Made by a program: the position numbers and the translations under genes
Assembly (NCBI GenBank): GCA_037447655.1
Contig: JBBHKE010000991.1
Location: forward strand, 124,001 to 188,000
Length of the DNA stretch: 64,000 nucleotides
Source of the DNA: Zygnema cylindricum
Lineage: Eukaryota > Streptophyta > Zygnematophyceae > Zygnematales > Zygnemataceae
Direction: 5' to 3'
Notes under the pieces: generated by a model
The model's input: the letters and a program-made list of their open reading frames with translations, nothing else
The model's database searches: none
What the model was told of the DNA's origin: nothing
Shown: piece by piece, positions 43,022-55,408 of the stretch
How the letters are laid out: each line of letters begins with the position of its first letter
Position numbering within the stretch: the stretch's first letter is position 1

Positions 43022-44780
43022 TAATGTGTGGGAAGCCAAGGAGACAGAGAAGGAGGAACCGCAGCCGGCTTCCATGGATAGGGGAGCCGATGAGACAGTG
43101 AGGAGGAACCTAAGACTTCCCTCCATTCCATCTTTGGACTTTGAGGGAGGATGAAGAAGCAGCAAAGGGCTACAAGTAAAACATGCCGCTTGCAAGGTAA
43201 CTAAGTTGTCTCGCCTTGATAAGCCTTAGTCATACTCATAGGCAATGGATAGTCTGGAGAAAGATCGATGGGTTAGATCCATAAATAATGAGATGGCCTC
43301 CATCATGGAAGTGAATACTTGGGAGTTGGTGGACTGTCTTCCGGACAGAAAACCGATTAGGTGTAAATGGGTGTTTAAACTGAATATGAACCTAGTTAAT
43401 ACCATTGAGAGATATAAGGCTCGGTTGGTAGCAAAGGGGTTCACTCAGAAAGAAGGGATAGATTATAAGGAGACTTTTGCTCCTGTGGTTTGGTTCCTAA
43501 AAGTAAGGATTCTCCTTAGTCTTGTGGCAGCGGAAGACTGAAATACACGAGATGGATATTAAGACCGCCTACCTCAACCGTGAGCTAGAGGAATAAATCT
43601 TCATGCGGCAACGAGAGGGGTTTGTAGAGGAAGGAGAGGAGAGCAAAGTCTGCAGACTCATAAAGTTCTTATATGGATTGAAGGAAGCTCCGATACAATG
43701 GAATAAGAAACTAGATGAGTCTCTCGCCGACCAGGGATATATCCGGATAAGTTCTCACCATTCTATTTATATGTTTGAGGATGAAAATGGTATTATTTTC
43801 ATTGCGATTTATGTGGATGATTTGTTGGTGTTACGTAAGTCTATGGAAAAGATCAATTAGCTAAAGAAAGATCTTAGAAGCGGATTTGACATTAAGGATT
43901 TAGGGGAGGCAAGATTCATTTTGGGAATTCAAATGGAAAGAGATAGGGGGAAAAAGATTATCATACTTACTTAGAAAAAAAGCTATAGGGAATATACTTG
44001 AGAAATTCTAAATGGAAAAAAACAAACAGTAGTACCACTCTTATGGACTTGAAGAATGTAAGTGATGGGAGTGTAAGAGGAGTGGTAATCCTAGATGATC
44101 AGATGAGCCCAAAAGATAGACAATTTATGAAGTCTATTCCTTATAGGCATGTTATAGGAAGCTTATTATACTTTATGAATTGTACTAGGTCGGACATAGT
44201 GGCAGCAGTTGGAGTCATGAGTAGGAGTCTTTATGATTTTACGAAGAGAGACTACAAGGCAGCCAAGAGAGTCATGAGATATCTGGTGGGAACCAGGGAT
44301 TTATAGTTCCATTTCGGAGGGGAGCACACTGACATCACTACTTGGAGTGATGCCAGTTATGGGGATGCACCTATGAGAAGATGCACTTCTAGGTATGTGT
44401 TCTATGTGGAGGAAGGTGCTTGCGGTTACAGCAGCAAGCAACAAAAGGTAGTTGCTCAATACATTATGGGGAGTGAGTACATGGCCTCTTGTTCTACTGT
44501 AAAAGAGTTGATGTAAGTGAAGTCTTTATTGCAGAAACTAGGGTATATAAATAAGGGAGTGCATGAAGTGTTTTGTGATAATCAGGTTGTCGTAACAATT
44601 GCAGCCAATCCAAAACATCATTTCAAAGCTAAACATATTGAGATAAGAATAAGTTTTGTGAGCGAAAAGGTTGAAAATAGAATTGTGAATCTTATGTATA
44701 AGGGTGATAGGGAAATGGTGGCTGATATGATAACCAAACCTGTGCCCTCTCACAAGCTAAAATATTGTAGAGAAAAGTGA
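43022..44780 (+). pseudogene. pol: Element G pol: RT and RNase H, 5'-truncated
   Basis: RT from about 43240: [20 protein letters not shown] and [20 protein letters not shown], a frameshift near 43540, then LYGLKEAP and the catalytic YVDD box (about 43810, IYVDDLLVL). RNase H: WSDASYGD near 44350, SEYMAS near 44475, CDNQ near 44577; the three acidic catalytic positions are visible. Stops at 43596, 43858, 43970, 44304 and 44514. It ends with a polypurine tract (AGAAAAGTGAGGGGAG) before the LTR. Gag, PR and IN are absent. Confidence 0.85.
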
Positions 44781-44786
44781 GGGGAG

Positions 44787-45787
44787 TTTTGAAATCACTA
44801 GATTTAGAGGGTATTTTCTAGGTCTTAAATATATTAAAAGTAAAAGAGAAAGCGTAGGCAGCCGCCTCCACCTCCTCCCTCTGGCCCCCATACTTGTTGT
44901 AGTCACTCAAAGAAAGAGAGGAAGGTGGAGCCATGGCTACCTCAGCTCTATAGGCAGGACTAAAGAGTGACATTAGTCACTCTTTAACAAAAGGTAGAGT
45001 CCGGTAGGACTCGAACCTCTGACCGGCAAAGCGAGACGTAGCCGTTAGCTTTAAGCCGGTATGTCGTAGGAGGTCGTTAGAATACATAGGGTTTGATTTT
45101 CTATTTAAACAGTGTTAAGAAAATCTAGTCCGATTAACGAAATTACGGATAGAGAACATGAAGACCAGTTGAAGTATAGTGCAAACGTGAAACCGCACGA
45201 AACAAATGTACCAGACATTTGTTTCAACGGCTAACATTAAAAGCCGGTTTGGATACTACGACACATATCATTGTCGCGATCTTGGAATGGTGGCTTTGGC
45301 GGTTTTCGGGCGTAACATGACCTAACGCCACATGGCAAGATAGCATTGGGAACCGGGAATCACGGGGAGCATGAGGACAAGTCCGTAGGAGACAGACGTC
45401 CACTCCATGGCCTTGTCGTACACATGCCGTACGGAAAAGACATCGACCATAGTACCTTTCTGTACTGTATAGTCTTCTAATTGGTTTCTACTTCAATAGA
45501 TAGGGTTTGTGATTGGGGTTTAAGACTTAGAGGATTTAGGAGGTAGTCGCCTCTCTCCCAATAAGCTTGTATAAATATTGGCATATTTGCCACTTCATAA
45601 CTAATCGCCTGGTTGGGCGTTTTCACTGATTGCTTTTGCTGCCAACTCGGGGGAGTCCAAACTGTACAGGGGCGCAGTTAGATTGTCTCTATTGCTTGCT
45701 TGGGTAGCAGTGATCCTAGTTGATAAGGGGTTAGTTAAAAACTACCTAGAGGCTTCTTGAATTATGCCGTCTAATGGGGGACACGCA
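44787..45787 (+). mobile_element. 3' LTR of element G (family 1), 1001 bp
   Basis: Starts TTTTGAAATCACTAG (consensus TGTTG) and ends GACACGCA. It contains the CCATGGCTACC box, the tRNA-like module, and a TATA-like TATAAATA at 45570-45577, so the tRNA-like unit lies in U3. Confidence 0.8.
44994..45071 (-). other. tRNA-like module in LTR of G, antisense
   Basis: Minus strand ACCGGCTTAAAGCTAACGG (A-box region), B box GGTTCGAGTCC, T-arm AGAGG-TTCGAGT-CCTAC, then TTTT (44992-44989). Confidence 0.55.
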
Positions 45788-46745
45788 AGAGTGAGTTCGA
45801 CAACAGATGAAAGTGCACTAATATTTGATTCATAAAAATAAAGACAAGTGAAAATCGCGCAAATTACCCCCACGTGGTCAAAATTTGATTGTGTGAACAT
45901 AAATTATATCGGAAAACGCTATATGGTGTCGATGGAGTTTTGTATATAAATGAGTGTTAAATGCATAAGTTATCGCTAAATTTGTTAGGTTTCCGCCTTT
46001 TTACCCAAATTAGATTTAATAACATTTTTTTTTTGAATAAAATATGTTATCGGTGTGCTAAAAGAAACATAGACCTGCACCTTTTTGTTTGCCTACGTGT
46101 GGTATTATAAAAATTCGTGGCGTATTGTTTTTTAAAAACCAATTTCGTGAAATTGGATCTTGAAAATTTACGAATTTAATTGAGGGAAATAACTTAAATT
46201 TAGGGTGTTTGCCCATGTGTTAAAGGATCGCGTTTTTATTTGATGTTTTTTATAAAATTTAACGTGCAATGAGTATTCCTTTTACTCTACACAAAATTTG
46301 TAAACACCACAATTTAATGGACGTCAATTTTATACTTTATATGTAATCCATTTTTGCGTCTTGTATACTCGGTTTGGCGTCTTCCTCCTTTCAACTCAAG
46401 AGCAAGCGATTCCAACTGATATGCAAAATTTAACCAAAGACATATTTCAAGGTGATTGTAGTTAAAGTATCATCTGAATACAAGTGAAAAAACGTATTAG
46501 CACGTGTCACACGAATGTGAATTTTTTAGCACGAGGGAGGAAACTCGCTAGTTTTTTCCTTGTCTGTCTTACGCATGTACGGAAAAAGAAGTGCAAGGGT
46601 CTCGAACCTTGACTATTATTCCTCTCCCTCTAACACTAACACTTGTGTTTCACAATTTTTAAAACGAAACACGACAACATTGGTAAATAACGAAAGAGCT
46701 ATAAAAGTAATTTGTTTTACTACCTCTTGGACGTACTGTAGTTCG
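45788..46745. other. Intergenic, no gene recognised
   Basis: AT-rich sequence without recognisable coding or repeat structure. Confidence 0.5.
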
Positions 46746-46895
46746 ACGGTAGGGAGTGAGAAAAGACGCAAAGAGAAAATTGGGAAACCATGGCGTAATG
46801 TTTTGAAATTAATGACGACAACGGTAGGGAGTGAGAAAATACGCAAAGAGAAAATTGGGAAACCATGGCGTAATGTTTCGGAGTTAATGACGTCG
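46746..46895. repeat. Tandem duplication, 75-bp unit, two copies
   Basis: ACGGTAGGGAGTGAG at 46746 recurs at 46821; the two units differ at only a few positions. The overlapping ORFs simply translate the repeat. Confidence 0.85.
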
Positions 46896-47428
46896 AACAT
46901 GTCAAAGATGAGCGAGACGTCATAATGTCACAAAACCTTAAACATCTACAATATCACACAAAACTAAACGTCTACAACCGTAGCCTCTTTTTCTAGACAT
47001 CATCAATTGTCGCAAGTTTTGTAGTCGCCTACAACCGTCAGAAATTGGACCGACGTCTACAGTCGTCACAAAATTTACCCACGTCTTCAGCCGTCACATT
47101 TTAAAGCACCGTAACGATTTCATTTTGGAACGCACTGCAAAGTGGTATGAGATAAGCCTTAAACTTCAAAGTACAGTATCGGTTACATGGGCACACGTCC
47201 TTGGTTAGGGTGTTGTTCCATCAGTCGTTTCTGTAATCGTACGGCCAACTCTGCGGGCCGAGTTAATTGAGTCGATGTTCTATCAAGTAGAGCTTGTAAA
47301 CCACATATTTTTGGAAATTGGGTGGCATCACGTAAGCTACGAACAGATATTTAATATCCTTAAAAAATTTAACACCAACAAATTTCACTTCAAATCTTCA
47401 CTTACTTATCATGTACCAGCGAATCAAG

Positions 47429-48010
47429 CATAGTTAAAAAGTAGGAGTTTTTATGGTAGGCCTTTGGAAGGCGCACAAAACTTGGCACAAAACTTGCGCA
47501 AAGTACGCATACTGTATATATGTGCGTTGTGCACACTCATGTACGAACCTACTAATCTGACGTATCATCATAGTACAGCGCACGCCGCCGGACGAATTTT
47601 TTTAGCGAACTGACATGGTGTAGGATGACATTCCGAGGGAAAAAAAACCCATAAAAAAAAAACCCATAAAAAAAAAAAAAGCGACCGTAAATCTTCTTGT
47701 TAGTTGTGTTATGGGCTTTTCATGTGATCTTCTTAGATCGCTACTTTGAGCAGCGACCGTCCGATCGTCTAAATCTGACGGTTTAAATAAAAAAATACCT
47801 CAAAACTCACGGAAAAATAAAAATTTGTCAATTTTTTTTTCAAAATTTAGACATGACGTTTAATTCTCTATCGATCGATGTGCAACACAACCTTGTTACT
47901 ATTATTTTTCATTTTGTGACCAATACAATATGGGTCTTAAGGCCATATTGTAAGTTTTGCGTACAATAGGCATATTGTATGGGCCTACTTTCACCTATTT
48001 TTGAACTATG
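47429..48010 (-). mobile_element. hAT-like MITE family M2, copy 2 (inverted)
   Basis: Ends CATAGTTAAAAAGTAGG and CCTATTTTTGAACTATG. Flanks GAATCAAG and GTACCAAG match at 6 of 8. At 582 bp it shares the CATACAATATG/GACCGTCCGATC blocks with 16119-16424 in reverse orientation. No transposase. Confidence 0.75.
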
Positions 48011-48018
48011 GTACCAAG

Positions 48019-49204
48019 CCATCATACGAGGAACCTCCTGTACTTTTGGAAACACTTGTCTCTACGCCGCTCATTTGTAGGGTTTATGTTTTGAACATGA
48101 TGAACGAAATAGGTGACAAAGAGCCTTGCCAGAAATAAAGCGACGAAGGACCATTTCAAGATTACTTTTTTTTTAGTTGCATTTTGAAGGTACACCGTGA
48201 ATCGTTATTAGCCTTATGTACTCTATATCGGCACCCCAAATTTTTTACATTGATACCCGAAATACAGTGAATGAATCTAATTTATCTTTGACGTTAATTA
48301 CGGTTCTTGTAAATTAGCGTCAATGGTTTTATCGTACTTGTTTCGTGAATAGTGTGGTGTACGGAATGTGTTGTTCTTACAATACTTTACTTCATTACCG
48401 AAAATCGTACGGAAATTGTAGTGAACTTATGTCGGTTGCATACAAAACTGCGCTTAGATAAAAGTGGAGTTGAGTTGGTAACACAGGCGTTTCGCATACA
48501 TTCAAACGTTTGTTTTTGTGTGTGACAATGTGAACAGATAACATGTGCACATGCGAAAAACTTTGCGTATGTTACGTCAGCGTCCTGTCACAGGCTTACA
48601 CATGTTGTACAGTCGCGGAAATTTAAGTCTATTACGTTGTCGGTTTACCTCTATTTAAATCCTTCGAAATTAATAGAGTATATATTTACACTATTACAGT
48701 GTCAAACGGAAACATAACGGTAATACCAGAACTGTAAACAAAATAGACGCTTATTAGAGTTAAGTTTGACCCTAAAATGGGTAATGTTTTAGAAAACGTC
48801 ACCAAATTACAGTCATAGTGTGTAAATTTTAGAGTTAAGTTACAAAATTTAGGATTGAAAAAACGCGGCGCGTTGAAAACTTAGAAAGATAACAAACTAA
48901 CGGCAAATGAGGACAGAACACAAAAAATATATTTTTTGTTCTAATTATTCCTATCCACATCCTCGTCTCCTGGTGGGTGACATTTGAATCTCGCAAAGCC
49001 ATTTTCACAAAACGTCGCCATTTTTTGGGCAAGATGGAAAACGTCGTCCCGCCGCCTCACGTAGTCTTGCGACCTCCAATGCGCCATACCTTATTTTTAG
49101 GGTTTACAACAGTATTAGGGTAAACAATAACATAGGGAAACATCAAAGAAGTGCGCATCATTATCGTCGTTACATCTTTTAGGGTTTACAAAGAAAATCA
49201 TGGG
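48019..49204. other. Intergenic, no gene recognised
   Basis: AT-rich DNA; ORFs of at most 65 codons, none recognised. Confidence 0.5.
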
Positions 49205-49448
49205 TAAGTGCGCTGCTCTATCCGTTTTTCATCCCTCTCTCTCTCTCTCTTTCATTTTGTCCCATACCCTTTCTTTACTCTTCAATCCCATTCTTTTCTT
49301 ACCACTCTCTCTCTCTCTCTCATTCTTTGTCCCTCTCTGTTTATCTCTCAATCCCTCTCCAATCCCTCTCCAGTAAATCGCCCCTACTCCCCTCCTAAGT
49401 ATTTGCACTATCCCTAATCCCCCTATTCCCCTTAAATATGCCTTCTTC
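49205..49448. repeat. Pyrimidine-rich repeat Rb, copy 1
   Basis: TCTC-rich DNA followed by a segment (about 49318-49448) that recurs at 53805-53930, including AAATCGCCCCTACTCCCC and CCCCTTAAATATGCC. Confidence 0.7.
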
Positions 49449-49449
49449 T

Positions 49450-49780
49450 TGTTGTCCATAGCCTATTTCAGCCATGGATTACTCACGGAAACACCCACTG
49501 ACTACCTCAAAAACAATTGTATTTCAGACAGCATTGTTTACTCCACAATAAACAGAATCACCTCAAATTTCACCAATATGCATTATACCATATACACTAT
49601 AAACTCCCAAAGTTACAGCCAAATCTACCAAGGCATCTAGAAGATATAAGCTCCAGAGTTTCCCAAAAAACAGTTGACAACTAACCACTTAAACCTCTCA
49701 CACGATCTTATAACATAATAGAATGAAATTGCACACACATATAGATTCTATATCATATAATAACTTCACAAAGTTCCAGA
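49450..49780 (+). mobile_element. Solo LTR X4, truncated
   Basis: Starts TGTTGTCCATAGCC and follows X1 for about 330 bp. It stops where the pol remnant of element F begins; no 3' end found. Confidence 0.65.
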
Positions 49781-51560
49781 CTGTGGTGTTTATGGCCTCT
49801 AAGTATGTCTGAGGTTCATTTGGGTGAGACATCTTTGTGATTTGGTTATTTAATTGTCTTTTTTGAAGTTGTTTACTACTTCTTCTTCCCCTTTCAAAAT
49901 CGGACACCGGTAAAGAAGGCATCATTCGATTTCTTTTAGGAAAATTTCAGCTCCCCTATCTTCCAATTCTGGTGTCTCATAAAATTCCTCATTGGTTTTT
50001 ACTTCGTATTGTGGCGTTACCTCGGATGTTTTCTTTGCCTCCTTCTCCATTGGTAGATCTGCAAATTTTTCTTTTTCTCCATCTTCATTCTCTTCATTTT
50101 CAAAGTGAAAGTCAGAAAACTTATCCGTTTCAAATCTGATTTTGACTTCTTTATTATATTTAAATGGATAATTGGACTTCTCTTCATTCATCACCACTAT
50201 GTGTTTTACCAAAATTATATCTCTATTTTTCAAGTCATACTCTAAGTATCCTTTTCTGCTCTCATCATATCCTACAAGATATCCTGGCTTCCCTCTCCCC
50301 TCTAACTTCCATTTAGTCTTATCGGAATCCAAATTGTAGACTTGACTTCCGAACACTCTCAAACTAGACAAATCAGGCTTTCTTCTTGTCCACCACTCAT
50401 ACGGAGTTTCCTCCTTATTTGCTGAAGTTAAGACTCTATTTTTGATGAAACTAGCATAGTTCATAGACTCCGCCCAAAACTGCAACCCTATCCTCTTATC
50501 AATTAACATACTTCTGGACATATCTCTTAAAGTTCTATTCACTCTTTCTGCTACTCCATTTTGTTTTGGATTATAGGGAACAGTTTTCTCATGATGAATT
50601 CATTCTTCTTTAAGATATTCTTCAAATTCCCTTGAGTTGTATTCTTTCCCATTATTACTTCTTATCGTTTTTATTGAGGTTTCGTGTAGTTTTTCACTCC
50701 ATACTTTATACTCTTTGAAACATCAATACCTCTGACTTATGTCTGAGAAAGTATACATTCGTGTATCTAGACCAATCATCTGTGATAGTTAACATCTACC
50801 TCTTCCCCCCATGTGAAACATATCTAGCAGGTCCCCAATCATCGGCGTGAATTAGATCCAATACTTTCTCTCTCCTAAATGTGGTTGCGTTTGGAAATGA
50901 AAGTCTATGAATCTTCCCTTGGGCACATCCACTGCAATCATCAAAGGTCTCATCATCCTCAAAAGTAATACCCTCCACTATTCTTTTTTTTTCATTTTCT
51001 TTAATCTATCTAGGTGCACATGCCCCAACCTTTTGTGCCAAAGAATCACCTCAATTGCACACGAGTGGAGAACACTCTTTTCATTGCAAAAAACAATTAT
51101 GAACATTCCTTGACTGCCCTTCTCAGCTATGAAATAAACCTCATTATCAAAGTTTGTTTTGAAGATTCATTTCCTAGTTCGTGTTTCAAACTCCTTTTCA
51201 ACTAGTAGTGTTGTTTAGACTAGGTTTTTGCTAAGCTGTGGAACGTATTGAACATCTGAGAGTGTTTCAATTGAGGCATTTCCATGAACTAAAACCTTCA
51301 AGTCAACAGTTCCAACAAGACTTGTGGTTTCTACTCTACCATCTCCGTACTTTATCTCAACTGTTGGGATCTTTCTCAGTTTAGTGAACCACGGTTTATC
51401 TTTGCACATATGCATTGAAGCCCCTGATTCTATGATCCACCCATCATCGGGTGGATCCCTCTTACTTTTGAAAGCACACTTTTGTCTCCGTGGAATGTCG
51501 ACATGAATTTCAATGTTTTTTGGATTGAGAAGAAGCTCTTCAAGCTCCTCTTCCGGTTCG
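49781..51560 (-). pseudogene. pol: Element F pol: protease and integrase, RT lost
   Basis: Protease WIIESGASMHMCKDK near 51430: the catalytic Asp of DSG is Glu. Integrase: CSGCAQGK near 50940 and LIHADDWGPA near 50860, keeping the first catalytic Asp. A segment near 50420-50542 includes NRVLTSANKEETPYEWW and, further on, GKPGYLVGYDE. The extension ends with HPNEPQTYLEAI, the usual lead-in to RT, where homology stops. Frame breaks near 50560-50800 and 51210. Confidence 0.8.
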
Positions 51561-52643
51561 GTTTTTTCGTCCTCTTCCTCATCATGAACTTGAGTTAGGA
51601 AAGCCTTTTTCTTTCCTCCATCCTTTGAGGTTTGTAGTCCATCTTTCAGTCGAAGATCTGCAAGTTTGACACACTTTTTCATATAGTATCCTGGTTTTTT
51701 GCAAAAGTGAAATAATCCTTCCCGAGAAGTTCCTCTCCCTTGTCTATCAAATCTGCCACCTCCTTGTCCTCTTCCACCAAAGTTTCGATAGGGATTTTTT
51801 CCTCTCTCCTCATCACGCTTCCACCAATTAGCTCCTGCAGACAATGCTTGAACACTTGGACTCCCTCTCCTAAGCTCTATGGTCCTTTCTTTCAATAAAA
51901 ACATTCCCATTGTGTCATCCCAATTCTAATTGCTATCTCATATGTCCTGCAATCGGTTAATGATATTCTCATACTCTTCAGGTAGTTTCATCATTAATGT
52001 CTTCACTCTTTGTCTCTCAGACCATGAGTTACCCGCACTCTCTAGCTCTCTTAACAATGCTCTTAAATCATTGCAATAATTATTCATGTTTTCTCCCTTA
52101 TAAGTATAAGCTGCAATCTTATTTTTTGCCAACTATTGCTGCTGCAATGATCCACTCTTATATTTGTTAACTAGTAATATCCAAATCTGAGATGAATATT
52201 TGACATGCATAAGGGGAATGGCAATGCCTTTTGCTTCTCTTTTAAGAATTAAGAGCTTAACAACCTCGTCTTTGTAGTTCCACTTTTATTACTATGATTT
52301 GTCAGTCTGAACCCTTGTCACCAATGTTGCTGGTGCTGCTGCACGTATCGCCTTCGGCAATGGTGTCATTTGAGTTGCAACTCCTCCCTTTTCTCCTTCC
52401 ATGACAATCTCTTCTCCTTCCTCATCTTCATCCTCAGTGATGGTGGCAGTTGTTCTGGCTACTGTAGTGGCGGATGTGCCAAAAAAACGTGTCCCTCCAA
52501 ACCTAGGTGGAGGTGCGCATCGAATTTGTCTAAACTCTCTGCCCTATAGATGCTTCTCAAATAGTTCTCCCTCCATCATCATTTCCAAATATAAAAAGTG
52601 TGATCCATCAAATATGGGCACCGTAGAGGGTGGGCCCATAACT
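51561..52643 (-). pseudogene. gag: Element F gag, broken
   Basis: Gag from the primer-site ATG leftward in broken frames: capsid part around 51938-52132 (YTYKGENMNNYCNDL), a basic Gly/Arg-rich region, and a knuckle near 51670-51715 reading FHFCKKPGYYMKKC, with first Cys and His lost. Confidence 0.75.
52629..52643 (-). other. Primer-binding site of element F
   Basis: Minus strand AGTTATGGGCCCACC directly after the 5' LTR. Same initiator tRNA-Met complementarity as A, B and D. Confidence 0.75.
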
Positions 52644-53314
52644 AGAAATTTTGTGGTCTCCATTGACCCATAGAATGAGCAGCCTATGAAAAGCCTCTAG
52701 GATATTATTTGCCCCTTCAAACTTCCCACTGAATAAGTGCCTCCCAGGCACAAAAATATTCTGACCACCCTCACCCTTGTTAGGACAAGACTTCCTTGAG
52801 TCAAACGTAAAAAGAATCACTAAATTTGCTTCACTGAGCAGTAAGTTATGGCTGGTCAAAGATGAACTTTATAGCTACAAGCTCTCTTAGAGAGAGGTAC
52901 CTAAATATCACTAAGTCTTGGTCTGCCTACACACGACTACCTACTACTAAACCCTAGTCTAATAGGAACACTATTTAGTACAAGAAGGTATAATGGGCGA
53001 TGTACGTGTTGTACGTCCATTGTACAACAAGGTCTACAAGGTGACACCTCTCAAATCAGGAGCCATGGTTCCTCCTCCCATCTTTTGCGGTATCAAATAA
53101 TGTGGCGCCACGTGGAACCGCGTGACACAATATTCGAATGTCGCCAAAAGCTCACTTTGGGTGGTGGCTATAATGCTGGCTGTCTGATCAAAACATATTT
53201 TATATGGTTCAGATTCGCGTATGTGCATGAATTATTCCTCTTCGTTAGTTTGGTGTTAATTAGCCGTTGCGTTAATGTTTATATATCTTTGAAATTCGTC
53301 ATGTGTATTGTTTT

Positions 53315-53381
53315 GTAGTGCCTTAATGGTTAAGGCTCTATATAAATCTAGAGGTCGCAGGTTCAAATCCGGATGTAGGCA
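53315..53381 (+). other. tRNA-like module in LTR of F, antisense
   Basis: Plus strand: D-arm GCCT-TAATGGTTA-AGGC (four pairs), anticodon-arm-like CTCTA/TAGAG around TATAAATC, B box in GCAGGTTCAAATCC, then TTTT at 53385-53388. The most complete cloverleaf-like fold of the set; the acceptor stem is not convincing. Confidence 0.55.
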
Positions 53382-53530
53382 ACATTTTAGTAAAATATCC
53401 TCTTCTTCAAAATCTGCCACTTTCTAAATATGGTGGCAGCCATGGCGTGTCTTTGATCCTCACTCTCTCTCTCATTAAAGTATAACTAAAATAGACAAAT
53501 GAACTATTAATTACCTCTTTTCAACACTAA

Positions 53531-53786
53531 CCAACGACGAAGGATTTTTGTCGCTGGTTAGTCTATCATGTAGAAGGCAACAAAATCTATAAATCGAGTC
53601 TACACGCACACTCCATTTCTGAATACCACCTTAACAAGATCTCCGAGTAAATACATATGAGAATTTTCAAATGCATCCAACTCCACAGTATACTAAACAT
53701 GTAAGCTTCGGAAAAACCAAAATTGTATTATTCTATATAATATGATACACACATATAAAATCTTCATTATGTATTCGCACATTCGA
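53531..53786 (+). repeat. Direct repeat Ra, copy 1
   Basis: About 95 percent identical by eye to 55152-55408, from CCAACGACGAAGG to CGCACATTCGAAC. It is joined to Rb copy 2 at 53787. Confidence 0.85.
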
Positions 53787-53935
53787 ACATTAGTCTCTCC
53801 CTCATTTTGTGTCCCTATCTGTCTATCTCTCAATCCCTCTCCATTAAATCGCCCCTACTCCCCTCCTAAGTATTTGCCCTTTCCTTAATCCCCCTATTCC
53901 CCTTAAATATGCCTCCTTCTTTTCCATCCACGTTA
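53787..53935 (+). repeat. Repeat Rb, copy 2
   Basis: Matches 49318-49448. The 110-codon ORF starting at 53945 just right of it is Ser/Pro-rich low complexity. Confidence 0.7.
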
Positions 53936-53944
53936 TTCACTTAA

Positions 53945-55151
53945 ATGCGCCCTCTACCTCTTCCTCCTTCACCTTTTCCCACTTTCTTTCCTCACTCTCT
54001 CGATCCACGTGATCCACTCTCTCTCCCACTCTCTAATCCAACCTCATCCGCGTCCCCCCTTCTTTTCCTCTTTGCGACTGTCCCTTGTCCATCCTCTCAC
54101 ACTCTTTTTTCTCTCATTGTTACTCATTATTCTTTTTCTCTCTCTTTCTCTTTTGTATTTGAGACTTTAATCGACCATCAATTTCCACCCGACGGTCGTT
54201 GTATTAAGGGACACTTGCGCCAACATATGATCGTAGGGAAGAAGAAAGTATCATCTTCAACGTGTTGGAGCGGATGACAACGTTTGGAGAAAACCGTGAA
54301 TAATTTTGCAAGGATCTATCTTCGTCGTGTTGGATTGTTACTATTTAGTTAGTGTGTGTAGCATTAAGAAGGTTTTCTTTTTTTTTAATAGGGGGTTTCT
54401 GTGCAAGAGACAAAAGCGTTAAGAATACTGTAGTACATAGAGCTTTGTATCATATTGTAGATTAATTAGCTTCACTACATTTTTGTTATAATATAACGTT
54501 GTAAAATAATATCACCGATAAATATACGATATTTGTAAATTTTCTTCCATTGTTTTTAACAAATGACTTTATTTGTGTTAATTTATTCTCCATTTTTTAT
54601 TCAATTTGTCTTTTTTCATTTGCTTTCGTGTTGTTTCGATGACTTTTTTTGTTGAAATATATTAAATGGTCTTCGCATCTATTCCTTTGTGTATCATATG
54701 TATATGCTGAAAATCTGACTTCGTTTATCCTACTGCTCACGACGTATCTTAGTCGTAATTTTTTTTTCCTACATGGATAAATTTGCCTTTTTTTATTTAC
54801 TCCGGTTTTTATGGTTTTAGCCCAGTCAAAATGCAAATTTGTTGCAAAGTAAAAACCCTCTCATTTGTTGATAGCCATAAACATTTTCAATTATTATGCA
54901 AACTCACTCTTCCTAGACCAGAGACGAACCAACCTCGCCGCTGTAAGGCCATGCAATGAGACAGGGTCATCGTTACAATGACAACAAACAAAAAGTGCAG
55001 ACCGCTTTTCCGAGATGACGACGAAACAGTTTCGCCGCTAGATTTCCATTCAGCGACGAGACAGTCTCGCCGCTAAAAGGGCAACCGTGCAATATCGTGG
55101 AAGTGTTGTTTCGGAACGTAAAAAATAATCAATTTTGTCGATGGATGACTA
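53945..55151. other. Intergenic, no gene recognised
   Basis: Pyrimidine-rich start, then AT-rich DNA. Short motif repeats around 55010-55070 (TCGCCGCTA) but no gene. Confidence 0.45.
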
Positions 55152-55408
55152 TCCAACGACGAAGGATTTTTGTCGCTGGTTAGTTTATCATGTAGAAGGC
55201 AGCAAAATCTATAAATCTAGTCTACACGCATACTTCATTTCCGAATACCACCTTAACAACATCTCAGAGTAAATACACATGAAAATTTTCAAATGCATCC
55301 AACTCCACATTATACTAAACATGTAAGCTTCGGAAAAACCAAAATTGTATTATTCTATATAATATCATACACACATATAAAATCTTCATTATATATTCGC
55401 ACATTCGA
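55152..55408 (+). repeat. Direct repeat Ra, copy 2
   Basis: Partner of 53531-53786, 1.6 kb downstream in the same orientation. Confidence 0.85.

Larger units (their letters stand above)
49781..53528 (-). mobile_element. Copia element F (family 3), truncated in RT
   Basis: Minus orientation: 5' LTR 52644-53528 (885 bp, starts TGTTGAAAAGAGG), primer site 52629-52643, gag, protease, integrase, then cut at the start of RT next to X4. RT core, RNase H and 3' LTR are missing. Confidence 0.8.
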
